From DATBJJ01 sp036556425 (GTDB taxonomy: Bacteria > Acidobacteriota > Vicinamibacteria > Vicinamibacterales > 2-12-FULL-66-21): DNA of 64,000 nucleotides. The stretch covers positions 62,001-126,000 of the forward strand of contig DATBJJ010000141.1 in NCBI GenBank assembly GCA_036556425.1, written 5' to 3'. Below, one piece after another: positions 7,242 to 16,682 of this stretch (positions within the stretch are counted from its first letter, which is position 1; the number at the start of each line of letters is the position of its first letter). The translations under genes and the position numbers were made by a program. The notes beneath the pieces were generated by a model. That model had not been told where the DNA came from, did not search any database, and saw nothing but the letters and a program-made list of their open reading frames with translations.

Positions 7242-9738
7242 GTCGAGTCCAGACGCTCCCCGTTCAGGGGCGCGCCGATTGACGCTGTCCGCGTGGGCGT
7301 TTGCGATCCTCGTCGCCGCGCCGCTCGTCGCCGCCGCGATTGCGAGCGTGCAGCAATTCCAGCCGGACGGATCGGTGCTCGAAGTGGAGATGCGCCCGAC
7401 CGGCGGCACCGCCGCGCAGCTGTTCTGGACGTCCACGTGGGCGTTCAGCGAGCAGGAGTCGGCCGTCGTTCCGCTGCACCAGCGTCCGGGTGAATTCGAG
7501 AGGATCCGATTTCCGCTGCCCGCGCGCCCGCTCGAGTTCATCCGCTTCGACGCGCTCAACGGGCCCGGCGAAGTGCTCATCCGGCGGATGAGCGTCCTCG
7601 ATCGCAACGGCAACACGATCCGCACGATCGATCCCATCCTCATGATGGCGCTGCACCAAATCGACGGGATCACGCCGGCCGGCGATGCCGTGCGTGTGGT
7701 GACGACGAAAGACGCCAACGATCCGATGCTGCTCCTCCGGAGCAATTGGCTCGCCGCGATCCCGCGCTGGTACAGCGTCACGTTCGTCACGAAGTGGTCG
7801 CTGGCCTGGGTCGCGCTCGCCTGCCTCGCGCTCGTCGTCACGGGGCTGGCGCTCGTCGGCCGCGATCTTCGCCGCGGGGCCTTCACGCGGCGCGATGCGC
7901 TCTGGCTTGGCGCGCTCTTTCTCGTGGCGCTCGCCGCGCGGCTCGCGCTCGTCGATCGCTATCCGATGCCGGTGCCGTTCTGGGATCAATGGGACGGCGA
8001 AGCGGCAAGCCTCTACCTGCCGTTCGTGAACGACGGCCTCACCTGGCACCAGATGTTCACGCTGCACAACGAGCACCGCATCTTCTTCACCCGCGTCCTC
8101 GCGCTGACGCTCCTCGCGCTCAACGGGCAGTGGGATCCGCAAGTGCAGATCGTCGCCAACGCGGTTCTGCATTCGACGACCGGGGTGATGTTCGCCGCGA
8201 TGATCTGGATGGCCGCCGTGCGCCGATGGCTGCCCGCGATCGTCGTCACGATCGCGCTCGTGTTCGCGCCGCCGTTCGCGCTCGAGAACACGCTCGCCGG
8301 ATTTCAATCCGCGTTCTATTTCCTCATGCTGTTCTCCGGCTTCGCGCTGTGGCTGATGGGCACGCATCGCGTCGGCACGCGCGCGTGGTTCTTCGGGTGG
8401 TTCTGCGCGTTTTGCGCGATCTTCACGGTCGCGGGCGGCATCCTGACGGTTGCCGCGATCGGCTGCCTCGTCGTGCTGAAGACGATCAACCACCCCAAGG
8501 AGTGGCGATCGGCGCTCGTGAACATCGCGGCGCTCGCGGCCGTCGCGGCGGTGAGTTACGCGGCACTGTCGCCGCCGCTGCCGTATCACGCGTACCTCAA
8601 AGCGGGCACGTGGCTCGCCTTCAAAGTCTCGTTCGCGAGAAACCTCGCCTTTCCCTGGATCGAATCGCCGCGCGCGTCGGTGCTCCTCTGGATTCCGCTG
8701 ATGATCGTCGCGGGGATGGTGGTCGTGCGGCGGCTGCGATCGACGCCGCTCGAACAGTTGTCGCTCGCGCTCGGCGCGTGGGTGGCGATCCAGTGCGCGG
8801 CGCTCGCGTACTCGCGCGGCGTCGGCGGCACCGTGCCGGCCTCGCGCTATCTCGACATGCTCTGCTTCGGGTTCGTCGTGAATACCATGGCACTCCTCGC
8901 AATCGCCGCGTCGCGCGAGTCGCGCCAGTGGAAGGTTGCCGGCACGCTCGCGATCGCGATCTGGATCGCCATCGGCGCCGCGGGCATCAACGGCGTGACC
9001 CGATCGATTCTCGCCAAGGACGGACGCGATCGACGTCTGTGGTCGCAGGAATACGTCCGCAACGTGCGCCACTTCGTGATGAGCGGCGATCTGGCGACGC
9101 TCGCCGAGAAACGTGGACCGCAGGAGGTCCCGTACTTCAGCCCGTCGATGCTCGCGGGCTGGCTCATGCATCCGTACGTCCGTCATATCCTCCCTGCCGC
9201 GATCCGGCGGCCGATCGAGCTGCGCGCGCGGCCGGGCACGGAGGAGACGTTCGTGCAGACCGCATCGCCGAAGGATCTCGTGCCGGTCTGGGATTCCTAC
9301 GGCGCCGGGCGCGCGAAGGCGCGCGGACGGTTCGAGAGCGAACCGACGGGCTGCTCCGAATACGGCCGCATACGCTTCGAGGTCGCGGGCGCGTCGCGCG
9401 CGTCTGGCATGCGGCTCGCGTTGAAGGACACCGTCACGGGCCGCGAGACGGTCGTGCGTCCGCCGATGGGCATCGGTCCGGGCTGGGCCGGTGTCAGCGT
9501 TCCCTGTCCCTCCAACAGCTTCACCGTGGTCGCCACGGACGACTCCCCGACCGCGTGGATGGCGTTCCGGCAGCCGGCGGAGATCGGATGGCTCTCGGCG
9601 ATGGCGGAATCGGCCATTCAACGTTGGCGCGTGATGGCGATCGCGGCGGCGCTCGTCGGACTCGTCGCGGTCGCCGCGAGCGTGCGAACGCGATCGGCCG
9701 CCGCGATCGAGCACGCGCGGCCGGCGGGCAACGTCTGA
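7234..9738 (+). CDS. Large integral membrane protein, GT-C-like, function unknown
   Basis: An 834-residue protein with a signal-anchor-like helix near residues 15-35, an extracytoplasmic beta-rich stretch (about 40-180), roughly ten hydrophobic helices (about 190-590), another soluble region and a final helix near 805-825. A first-loop motif DQWDGE (about 251-256) followed by EHR (about 280) resembles the acidic catalytic loop of GT-C glycosyltransferases, which use polyprenyl-phosphate sugars on the periplasmic side. I cannot name the family. It lies in the wzm/wzt operon, overlapping both neighbours, so a periplasmic glycan-modification role is plausible but inferred. Confidence 0.7.
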   Translation: MPESSPDAPRSGARRLTLSAWAFAILVAAPLVAAAIASVQQFQPDGSVLEVEMRPTGGTAAQLFWTSTWAFSEQESAVVPLHQRPGEFERIRFPLPARPLEFIRFDALNGPGEVLIRRMSVLDRNGNTIRTIDPILMMALHQIDGITPAGDAVRVVTTKDANDPMLLLRSNWLAAIPRWYSVTFVTKWSLAWVALACLALVVTGLALVGRDLRRGAFTRRDALWLGALFLVALAARLALVDRYPMPVPFWDQWDGEAASLYLPFVNDGLTWHQMFTLHNEHRIFFTRVLALTLLALNGQWDPQVQIVANAVLHSTTGVMFAAMIWMAAVRRWLPAIVVTIALVFAPPFALENTLAGFQSAFYFLMLFSGFALWLMGTHRVGTRAWFFGWFCAFCAIFTVAGGILTVAAIGCLVVLKTINHPKEWRSALVNIAALAAVAAVSYAALSPPLPYHAYLKAGTWLAFKVSFARNLAFPWIESPRASVLLWIPLMIVAGMVVVRRLRSTPLEQLSLALGAWVAIQCAALAYSRGVGGTVPASRYLDMLCFGFVVNTMALLAIAASRESRQWKVAGTLAIAIWIAIGAAGINGVTRSILAKDGRDRRLWSQEYVRNVRHFVMSGDLATLAEKRGPQEVPYFSPSMLAGWLMHPYVRHILPAAIRRPIELRARPGTEETFVQTASPKDLVPVWDSYGAGRAKARGRFESEPTGCSEYGRIRFEVAGASRASGMRLALKDTVTGRETVVRPPMGIGPGWAGVSVPCPSNSFTVVATDDSPTAWMAFRQPAEIGWLSAMAESAIQRWRVMAIAAALVGLVAVAASVRTRSAAAIEHARPAGNV

Positions 9739-10652
9739 TGCCGGTCTGGCCTCCTCTGCAGGACGACGGCACGGCGGTGCCGTGCGCGATCTGCGGCGGC
9801 ACCGAGAGCGCGCGCCTCTTCGACAAAATGGGATATGCGATCGCTCGCTGCGTGCGATGCGGACTGGTCTACGCCAACCCGCGCGCGCCGCACGAGAAGA
9901 TCCTCGCGCGCTACAGCCGAGACTACTTCTGGAAGGAGTATCTGCCTTCGCTCGGCGTGACCGACGGACGCTTCGACCTGGAGCACTTCGATCGGCGGCA
10001 CAGCGCGATGCTGGCGATGATGGCGGGCGCGACCAGCGGGCGCCGCCTGCTCGAGGTCGGATGCGGCGCGGGGTTCTTCCTGAAGGCGGCGGAGCGCGCC
10101 GGCTGGCGCGTGCAAGGGATCGAGCTCTCCGACGAGGCGGCGCGCTTCGCGATCGATCGGCTGCAGCTTCCCATCCGGCGCGAGCGCGCCGAGTCCGCCC
10201 CGATTCCTCCCGCGTCGTTCGACGTCGCCGCGATGTTCGACGTCATCGAGCATCTGTTCGATCCCGCGGCGGTCGTCGCCGCGATCTCGCGCGCGCTGGT
10301 GCCCGGCGGCACGCTCGTGATCAGCACGCCGAACTTCGAGTCGATCAGCCGGTTCGCCCTCGGCCTCGATTGGGCGGTGCTCAGCCCGCTGGAGCACGTG
10401 TATTACTTCACCGAAGACAGTCTGCGGCGGTTGTTGTCGGCCGCGGGATTCGCCGACGTGCGGTACATCCGGCGGCACGCCGCGTGGGGACCTCAGGAAA
10501 CGATCAACTTCCGCTACACGCACGAGCCAGCCGGCTGGCGCGCGCGCGCCACCGAGGTCGTCGTCCGCGCCGGCGGCCTTTCGCTCGCGCGCCTGATCCA
10601 GCGAGCCGGCCGCCAGGACGCGCTGCTGTGCTTCGCGCGGAAGGCGTCATGA
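9738..10652 (+). CDS. SAM-dependent methyltransferase with N-terminal Cys4 zinc-ribbon-like segment
   Basis: 304 residues. The ATG shares its first base with the previous stop (TGATG). Two CxxC pairs (CAIC near 16, CVRC near 38) give a small zinc-ribbon-like N-terminus, a common feature of sugar-modifying methyltransferases. The class I core follows: LLEVGCGAGFFLKAAERAGW near 104 binds SAM, then FDVIEHLFDP near 165 and a GGTLVISTPN strand. It most likely O-methylates a sugar or glycan; the acceptor is unknown. It sits in the export operon and ends in an ATGA overlap with the YfhO-like gene. Confidence 0.85.
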   Translation: MPVWPPLQDDGTAVPCAICGGTESARLFDKMGYAIARCVRCGLVYANPRAPHEKILARYSRDYFWKEYLPSLGVTDGRFDLEHFDRRHSAMLAMMAGATSGRRLLEVGCGAGFFLKAAERAGWRVQGIELSDEAARFAIDRLQLPIRRERAESAPIPPASFDVAAMFDVIEHLFDPAAVVAAISRALVPGGTLVISTPNFESISRFALGLDWAVLSPLEHVYYFTEDSLRRLLSAAGFADVRYIRRHAAWGPQETINFRYTHEPAGWRARATEVVVRAGGLSLARLIQRAGRQDALLCFARKAS

Positions 10653-13099
10653 TCGGCGGCCACGCACCGGCGACATCCAGTTCGTGGTGGCGCGAGGCGG
10701 GCGCAGCGGGCGCCGTGCTCCTCCTCTTCATCTCGGTCCTCCACTACGACGTCATCTTCTTCGGGAAATCGCTCGTCCATACGAACTACGTCAATCCTCT
10801 CGATCAGCGCGGGCTTCCGCAGAACTACGGCGACGATCTCGTGCCGCAAGCGGAATGGACGACGCGCAATCTCTGGCTCATCGCGAACATCCGCGATCCC
10901 GGGACGTCGTGGTGGCAGTGGGAGCCGAGCACGCAGTTCCTGAAGGAAGCCTTCGCGAAACGCGAGTGGCCGTTCTGGGATCCGTACGCCGGCGCCGGCG
11001 CGCCGGCGATGGCGAATCTGCTGCCGGCGTTCTTCTTTCCACCGTACACCGCGGTCGTTGCGCTCGGCGGATCCGTCGGCCTGCGCAACGCGTACTTCCT
11101 GTTCCTGCTGTGGGGGGCGGGGTTCTTCTCGTACCTCTTTCTTCGCCAGCACGCACTCGGATTCTTCGCGGCGGTCGGAGGCAGCGCGCTCGTCGTCCTC
11201 GGCGGCGCGATGAATCAGAACCTTGGCTCCGTGACGGGACAGATAGCCTCGTGCGTACCGCTCGCGCTCGTTGCGACGCGATGGCTGCTCGATGCGCCGA
11301 CCGCACGCCGCATTGGAGCCGTCGCGATCGTCTACGCCGCGATCTCGCTCGCGAGCCTTCCTCCGCTCGTCGTCGGCCTCTTCGCGCTGACTGCGATCTA
11401 CGCGCTCGTCGCGATCGCGTTGGGTGATTGCAGTGCGCCTCGCTCGCGCGCCTTCTCCTGCTGGATGCTGACCGGAGCGCTCGCGTTGGGTTTGGTGAGC
11501 TTCTACTACGTGCCGGCCGCAGCGCTGGCGCGCGCCGTTCCGCATGCCGCCGACATCTATCGCGGCGCCGGTCTCGAGACGATGCCGGTCGTGAAGATCC
11601 TGCAGCTGCTGTCGCCGACGCTGATGGGCGGCGTGCAGGTGTACTTGACGGCGCCGTACGCGAGCGACGGATACGCGGCGCACATCCCGTACGTCGGCGC
11701 CATGTGCATTCTCGCGGCGCTCCTCGCCCGTCCGGCCGCGCCTCTACGCGAGCGTACGCTCTTCCCCTTTTGCACGACGGCGATCGTCCTGGTCCTGCTG
11801 AAGCTCTTCGGCGTGCCGCCGATTCACTGGATCGGACGGCTTCCCCTCTTCGATCACATTCATTTCGCGCACTACTTCGGCGTGTTGGTCGGATTCGCGG
11901 CCGCGTTCCTCGCGGCGCAGGGCGCCGAGCGACTGCTCGAGGGATCGATCGGGAAAATGCACAGCGTCATCGCGTCGGCCGTCCTGTCGATCGCGACGGC
12001 GAGCCTCTTCGCGATCGCGATCGCGGACCGCGCGTATTCACAGCTCGGCGCGGGCTACTGGATTCGCGACTGGACGGTGCTTGCCGCGATCGTCGTGGCG
12101 GGCGTGTTTCTCATGACGCTCTACGTGAAGCGGCGCGAGCGCCAGACGATCCGCAACGCGGTTGCCGCGTCGCTTCTCGGTCTCGCGGCGATCGAGGGCA
12201 TCTACAACGATTTCCATCCGAAGCCCGCGGCGTGGGACATGTTCGAGCACCCGCTGCCGTTCCTCCGCCTCGTCCGGCTCGAGGCGCCGATGGGACGCAT
12301 CCTCGGCTTCGGCATCCCGCCCGCGAACGTGAACGGCGCGTTCCGCGTCTTCGGCCTCAATTCGCTGATGACGTTCACGCCGCCGCGCGTCTACGAGCTC
12401 TATCGCCGCTACGGCCAATCGCCGGCGCACGTCTTCATGACGATGCCGAAGACGATTCCGCCGGAGCGCGTGCTCGATCACGCGCACGTGCGGTTCCTGT
12501 CGGCGTACGTCGCGGTGCCCGAGGACGTGCGGCGGATCGAAGCGCGCGGCTACGCCAAGCGGCTCGACGACGGCTTCGTCGCGCTGTACGAACGTCCGTC
12601 CGCGCCTCGGTTCTTCTTCTCCAGCGACTACCGCGTCGTCCCGACTGGCGCGGCGCTCGAGGCGATTGCGTCCACCGCGCCCCGGGAGATCGTCGTCGAA
12701 GAGCCGTTGTCCACGCCGGCCGCGCCGAACCCGCCGAACGATCCGGTCGTTGCCGTCGACGCGTATCGCTTCAACACGCTTAGACTGAGCGTCGACGCGC
12801 CGCGCCCGGGACTCGTCTACGCGTCGGAGAGCTTCTTCGATGGATGGCGCGCGGCCGTGAATGGATCGCCTGCGCGAATTCTGCCGGCGAACTACGCCTT
12901 CCGCGCCGTCGAGATTCCCGCCGGCAAAGTGACGGTCGAGTTCCGCTACTTTCCGCCGGGCCTCGCGATCGGTCTTGCGGTCACGTCCGCGAGCGTTCTG
13001 GCGGCGCTGGCGCTTCTGGCCGCGCCGTGGCGACGATCGCGTACTCGCCCTGCGACCGCCGATCCGCCTCCAGCTCGCCCGATCCCAGCGGAAACGTGA
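10649..13099 (+). CDS. YfhO-family membrane protein (copy 1)
   Basis: 816 residues with about twelve hydrophobic helices up to around residue 500, then a soluble C-terminal region and a final helix. It matches the YfhO pattern: an N-terminal helix followed by FFGKSLVHTNYVNPLDQR, a WPFWDPYAGAGAPAMAN loop, and a C-terminal ESFFDGWRAAVNG block. Firmicute YfhO-type proteins are GT-C-like and are linked to glycosylating teichoic acid with lipid-linked sugars; here the substrate would be a surface glycan (inference). A close paralogue lies at 30861-33275. The last 119 bp overlap the 3' end of the convergent gene 12981-16610. That overlap encodes the last helix and a Pro/Arg-rich tail. Confidence 0.85.
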   Translation: MIGGHAPATSSSWWREAGAAGAVLLLFISVLHYDVIFFGKSLVHTNYVNPLDQRGLPQNYGDDLVPQAEWTTRNLWLIANIRDPGTSWWQWEPSTQFLKEAFAKREWPFWDPYAGAGAPAMANLLPAFFFPPYTAVVALGGSVGLRNAYFLFLLWGAGFFSYLFLRQHALGFFAAVGGSALVVLGGAMNQNLGSVTGQIASCVPLALVATRWLLDAPTARRIGAVAIVYAAISLASLPPLVVGLFALTAIYALVAIALGDCSAPRSRAFSCWMLTGALALGLVSFYYVPAAALARAVPHAADIYRGAGLETMPVVKILQLLSPTLMGGVQVYLTAPYASDGYAAHIPYVGAMCILAALLARPAAPLRERTLFPFCTTAIVLVLLKLFGVPPIHWIGRLPLFDHIHFAHYFGVLVGFAAAFLAAQGAERLLEGSIGKMHSVIASAVLSIATASLFAIAIADRAYSQLGAGYWIRDWTVLAAIVVAGVFLMTLYVKRRERQTIRNAVAASLLGLAAIEGIYNDFHPKPAAWDMFEHPLPFLRLVRLEAPMGRILGFGIPPANVNGAFRVFGLNSLMTFTPPRVYELYRRYGQSPAHVFMTMPKTIPPERVLDHAHVRFLSAYVAVPEDVRRIEARGYAKRLDDGFVALYERPSAPRFFFSSDYRVVPTGAALEAIASTAPREIVVEEPLSTPAAPNPPNDPVVAVDAYRFNTLRLSVDAPRPGLVYASESFFDGWRAAVNGSPARILPANYAFRAVEIPAGKVTVEFRYFPPGLAIGLAVTSASVLAALALLAAPWRRSRTRPATADPPPARPIPAET

Positions 13100-16000
13100 T
13101 GTAGGCCTCTTCGAAGCCCGCGAGCTGCGCGAGCGCCAGCGCGACTTCCGGAAAGATCGGCCGCTGGTGCGTGAGGTCCGTGTAGAACGTCTTGAACGCT
13201 TCGAGCGCGTGCGGATTCACCGTTTCCGCGATCAGCACGCCGCCGGGCCGCAGCCGCGTGCGGCACAGCTCGAGGAAATCGCGCAGCTCATTAAACGTGA
13301 AGTGTTCGATCACTTGCGCGGTGAAGATCGCCGCGATGGATGATTCCGGCTGCTCCCGGAGGAACTGCAGCGCATCTTTCTGCTCGACGCGATGTCCCTT
13401 GTCGCGGCAGTGGCGGACCATGTCCGCATCGGTGTCCACGCCGGACGCGGACACGCCCGCGTCCTTCAAGAGATCGAGCATCTCGCCGCGGCCGCAGCCG
13501 ACGTCCACGACCGAGGCACGCGATCGAAGGAGCGGCACATACGCCGCCTGGCGATCGCGAATCAGCGCTTCCGATCCGCGGAACACGTCCTCGAACGCGT
13601 GATAGAAACCGTGATCCGTACCAGCCGGCGCGTGAAAGCCGAGGCGATCGCGACCTTGTGCGTCCTTGACGTGAAACCGCGACGGATCGGACATGTACGG
13701 CGCTGCGAACAGGCGGCTCGTCAGCGCCGCAAGCTCCGCTTCCGTGTTCTGTAGCGCCGTCGTCAAGGCCGCGAGGTGCGCGGCCGCGCGATCCTGAAAC
13801 GCCGCGGTGGCCGACTGCAGTTCCGTTACCGCGTTCGTCCCCTGCGCGTGCTCGATGCGATCGACGAGCTGGCCGATGCGTATCGCTTCGCGCCGGGTGG
13901 CCAGCAATCTCGCCGTCAGCGCGCGCAACTTCACGTCCGCCACCTCGCGCGCGTGCTGTTCGGTTCGCAGTGCGCCGGCGGTCACTCCGACGGCGGCGAC
14001 GACGTGAGCGTGGAATCGATGCTGCTGGAACCACAGCGGACGGAGCACGCGGAAGAGCGCGCGCTGCGCGAGCAGGCGCAGACCCGACAACCGGCGGCCT
14101 TCCGCGCTCAATCGCAGCGTCGACGTCTCGGTCAACGGTCCAAGAAGCGCTTCGAGCTGTTCGACGCCGACGGGCGCCGGCTCCATTGGTTTGTCCACTA
14201 CCGCTCCTCCGGTACGCGTTGACCCTACGCCCAGCACTCGGCTTCGCCGCTCGCCGCGAATCGCCGTCACGCGCTGGACGATCGCGCGCGCGGACGCCTC
14301 TCGATTATGTCGCTGAACGATGTCCGCCTGACCGCGTTTCGCGCGCGCGCCCGCCTCCTGCGGCTGCTCGTACACGCGTCTCATCAGTTCGGCGGCGTGA
14401 TCGAGATCGGGATCGGCCCAGCGTGCGCTCGTCGGATACGGTCCGCAGCCGGCCGGCACGTTGACCCGCTCGTAGTCCACGAGATAGCTGTTCTCCGGCG
14501 TCATGAAGTGCAGATTGCCCGAGTATCCCGTCGCGATGACCGGCTTGCCGAGCGCCATCGCCTCCGCCATCGTTAGACCGAGACCCTCGGATCGATGCAG
14601 CGAGATGTAGCAATCGCACGCGCCGACGAGCGCGTTCTTCTCTTCCTCGGTGTAATACCGATCGACGATCAACACGTCGCGCCGATCGCCGGCGGCCGCG
14701 CGCAGCCGCTCGAGCTCCGAGAGCCGCAGATCGCCGTTGATGCTCTTGACGACGAGCATCGGTCCTTCATCCGGCCGAAACGCGCGCGTAAACGCGTCGA
14801 TCAGGCCGAGAGGGTTCTTCCGCTCGAGGACGCTCAGGAAGTCGAAGATCAGCAGGAACGTGAATCGATCCGGAAGCCCAAGCCGCGCGCGCGTGATCGC
14901 GGCGGAATACGACGGCACCGGCACGGGAATCGGCACCGTGAACACCGGCTTGCCGTTCGCTGCGCGCACGGCGTTGCCGATGAAGTCCGTCGCCGTCCAC
15001 ACTTCGTCGACGATGTCGAACGCCGCGTGCATCGAGCGGGGGAATTCCTCAACTTCCCAGAACCAGTAGCCGGCGGTGTGCCGTCCGTCGAAGAACGGCT
15101 GCCCCATGTCGCGCGCGAATCGCGGCGTGCTGTCGGCGTTCACGCACAACACGTTGATGTCGTACATCGCGCCGCCGGGCTCACGTTCGACGAAGGGATG
15201 CGCCTGTCGATTCAGCGTAGCGTCGTACGTCGTCGTCGCATGCGGAATCCCCGCCGTTTCGATCGCGCTCGTCAGCTGGCGGGCCGCTTCGCCGATGCCG
15301 AGCTCCGCGCGAAAATATCCGGCGATGTTCACGCCCTCGCGGAGATTGTGGGCTGCCGCTCCAGCAGCATCCGCGTCGACGGCCTGCACTTCCTGCCGCG
15401 GCGGCAGGAGCTCGAGCGGAATGTTTTCCTGAAGACCGCCGTCCTGCCAGATCCAGTCGGCATACGACACCGCATCTTTCCCGAAGATGTCGGGGAAGTG
15501 CATCTGGAGATCGAGCCGGTCGCGGTAGATCGAGTACAGGAAACGCGACACGCGACGCGGCCCGCCCTCCGCCGGACCATTCAGCCACGCGATGAACGCG
15601 TCCGGATTGTCGGGATCGAAAGGCCCCGGAGGCTCGGGACACCTGCCCTGCTCCGCGCAGACGACCGCGCTCCAGTAGAGACGCCGCATCCGCGTCGTGA
15701 TAGGAACGCCGGACGGAAGACGGTTCCACCCGTACTCGGGTCTGCCGTCGTCGTGAATGCCGGCGGCGACGAGGCTGTCGAAATACTCGCGGCAGATCCG
15801 CGCGAGCGCCGGACGCTCGCTCAACAACACGCGCGGCCGCTCGCCCTGATGCTTGCTCAGCAGCCACGGCTTGCGCGTGTCGAAGCCGCTGAAATGAAAG
15901 AACCGCAGCGGCTTTCCATCGACGAGGTATCGGCCGCCGTCGAAGGTGAAGTCGCGTCCGTGCAGGTTCCAGTACGCGACGTTGTAGCCCGGATCCTTGA

Positions 16001-16610
16001 GGATGCAGTGATCGAAAAACGACGGGACGAAGTCGACCCAGCGCTGATCGGTGAACATCATCTTCGTCACGTCGATGAGCGCCTCGCGCTTCGTCGTGTC
16101 CCACCACCACTCGAGGAACGGCCGTGCGCGTTCGCCGACGCCGATGAAGCCGAGGTTATAGACGCCTGCCGCCAGGACGAAGAAGCCGTCGATCTGGCGC
16201 TCGTCTTTCGGATACGGCCGCATGGTGTGCGGCGTGAGGACGATGCCGTGCTGCGCCGCGAGCGCTGCGGCCTCATCGAGCGATCCGAAGATTCTGATAT
16301 CGGGATCGAGATACGCGATCGGCCCGCGCCCCTCGTCCAGCAGACGTCGAAGGAACAACGGCTTGACCGCCGTCGCGAGCTCGGTCACGTCGTAGATGCC
16401 GGCGAGGCGGTGCACCTCGTCGCGCTCGAGACCGATGTCGGCGAGCCGGCGCCACTCGACACGATCGTCGCCCGGCGCGAACTGCCGCCGCTCGTCGTCG
16501 ATCAGCAGAACCGTGAAGCGGCCGCCTGGATGATGAAGGAAGAAGGAATCGGCAAGCACCCTGACGAACGGCAGGTAATTACACGCTATGATTGTGCACG
16601 CATTCAGCAT
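12981..16610 (-). CDS. Three-domain protein: glycosyltransferase, GT4 glycosyltransferase and SAM methyltransferase
   Basis: 1209 residues from ATG 16610; an in-frame TTG at 16667 would add 19 residues with no family match. Residues 1 to about 395 form a GT-A-like domain with YLDPD (100-104) as a DxD-type metal site. Residues about 430-830 are a GT4 domain with GEAAR and SLHRSEGLGLTMAEAM (E-x7-E). A helical coiled-coil region follows (about 870-1000). Residues about 1010-1200 are a methyltransferase with VVDVGCGRGEMLDLL and a VIEHF motif. One chain could add two sugars and methylate the product. The gene stands alone on the minus strand and runs tail to tail into the YfhO-like gene with a 119-bp overlap. 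It diverges from 16683 across 72 bp. Confidence 0.85.
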   Translation of the reverse strand: MLNACTIIACNYLPFVRVLADSFFLHHPGGRFTVLLIDDERRQFAPGDDRVEWRRLADIGLERDEVHRLAGIYDVTELATAVKPLFLRRLLDEGRGPIAYLDPDIRIFGSLDEAAALAAQHGIVLTPHTMRPYPKDERQIDGFFVLAAGVYNLGFIGVGERARPFLEWWWDTTKREALIDVTKMMFTDQRWVDFVPSFFDHCILKDPGYNVAYWNLHGRDFTFDGGRYLVDGKPLRFFHFSGFDTRKPWLLSKHQGERPRVLLSERPALARICREYFDSLVAAGIHDDGRPEYGWNRLPSGVPITTRMRRLYWSAVVCAEQGRCPEPPGPFDPDNPDAFIAWLNGPAEGGPRRVSRFLYSIYRDRLDLQMHFPDIFGKDAVSYADWIWQDGGLQENIPLELLPPRQEVQAVDADAAGAAAHNLREGVNIAGYFRAELGIGEAARQLTSAIETAGIPHATTTYDATLNRQAHPFVEREPGGAMYDINVLCVNADSTPRFARDMGQPFFDGRHTAGYWFWEVEEFPRSMHAAFDIVDEVWTATDFIGNAVRAANGKPVFTVPIPVPVPSYSAAITRARLGLPDRFTFLLIFDFLSVLERKNPLGLIDAFTRAFRPDEGPMLVVKSINGDLRLSELERLRAAAGDRRDVLIVDRYYTEEEKNALVGACDCYISLHRSEGLGLTMAEAMALGKPVIATGYSGNLHFMTPENSYLVDYERVNVPAGCGPYPTSARWADPDLDHAAELMRRVYEQPQEAGARAKRGQADIVQRHNREASARAIVQRVTAIRGERRSRVLGVGSTRTGGAVVDKPMEPAPVGVEQLEALLGPLTETSTLRLSAEGRRLSGLRLLAQRALFRVLRPLWFQQHRFHAHVVAAVGVTAGALRTEQHAREVADVKLRALTARLLATRREAIRIGQLVDRIEHAQGTNAVTELQSATAAFQDRAAAHLAALTTALQNTEAELAALTSRLFAAPYMSDPSRFHVKDAQGRDRLGFHAPAGTDHGFYHAFEDVFRGSEALIRDRQAAYVPLLRSRASVVDVGCGRGEMLDLLKDAGVSASGVDTDADMVRHCRDKGHRVEQKDALQFLREQPESSIAAIFTAQVIEHFTFNELRDFLELCRTRLRPGGVLIAETVNPHALEAFKTFYTDLTHQRPIFPEVALALAQLAGFEEAYITFPLGSGELEADRRSQGEYAIVATARPEAPAPPERSRT

Positions 16611-16682
16611 GGAGCGCGGACCGATCCGAAGCCTCGAAGTATCACCCAGCCCTTCGTTCGCGCGCAAGGACTACATTCCGCA

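Noticed and set aside
5373..7886. Long minus-strand frame over the double-GT2 gene
   Set aside because: No recognisable domain; the plus strand carries two full GT2 domains.
7264..9714. Long open reading frame on the minus strand across the GT-C-like gene
   Set aside because: Arg/His-rich composition typical of antisense shadow reading in GC-rich DNA; the plus-strand protein has clear membrane helices and overlaps both neighbours correctly.
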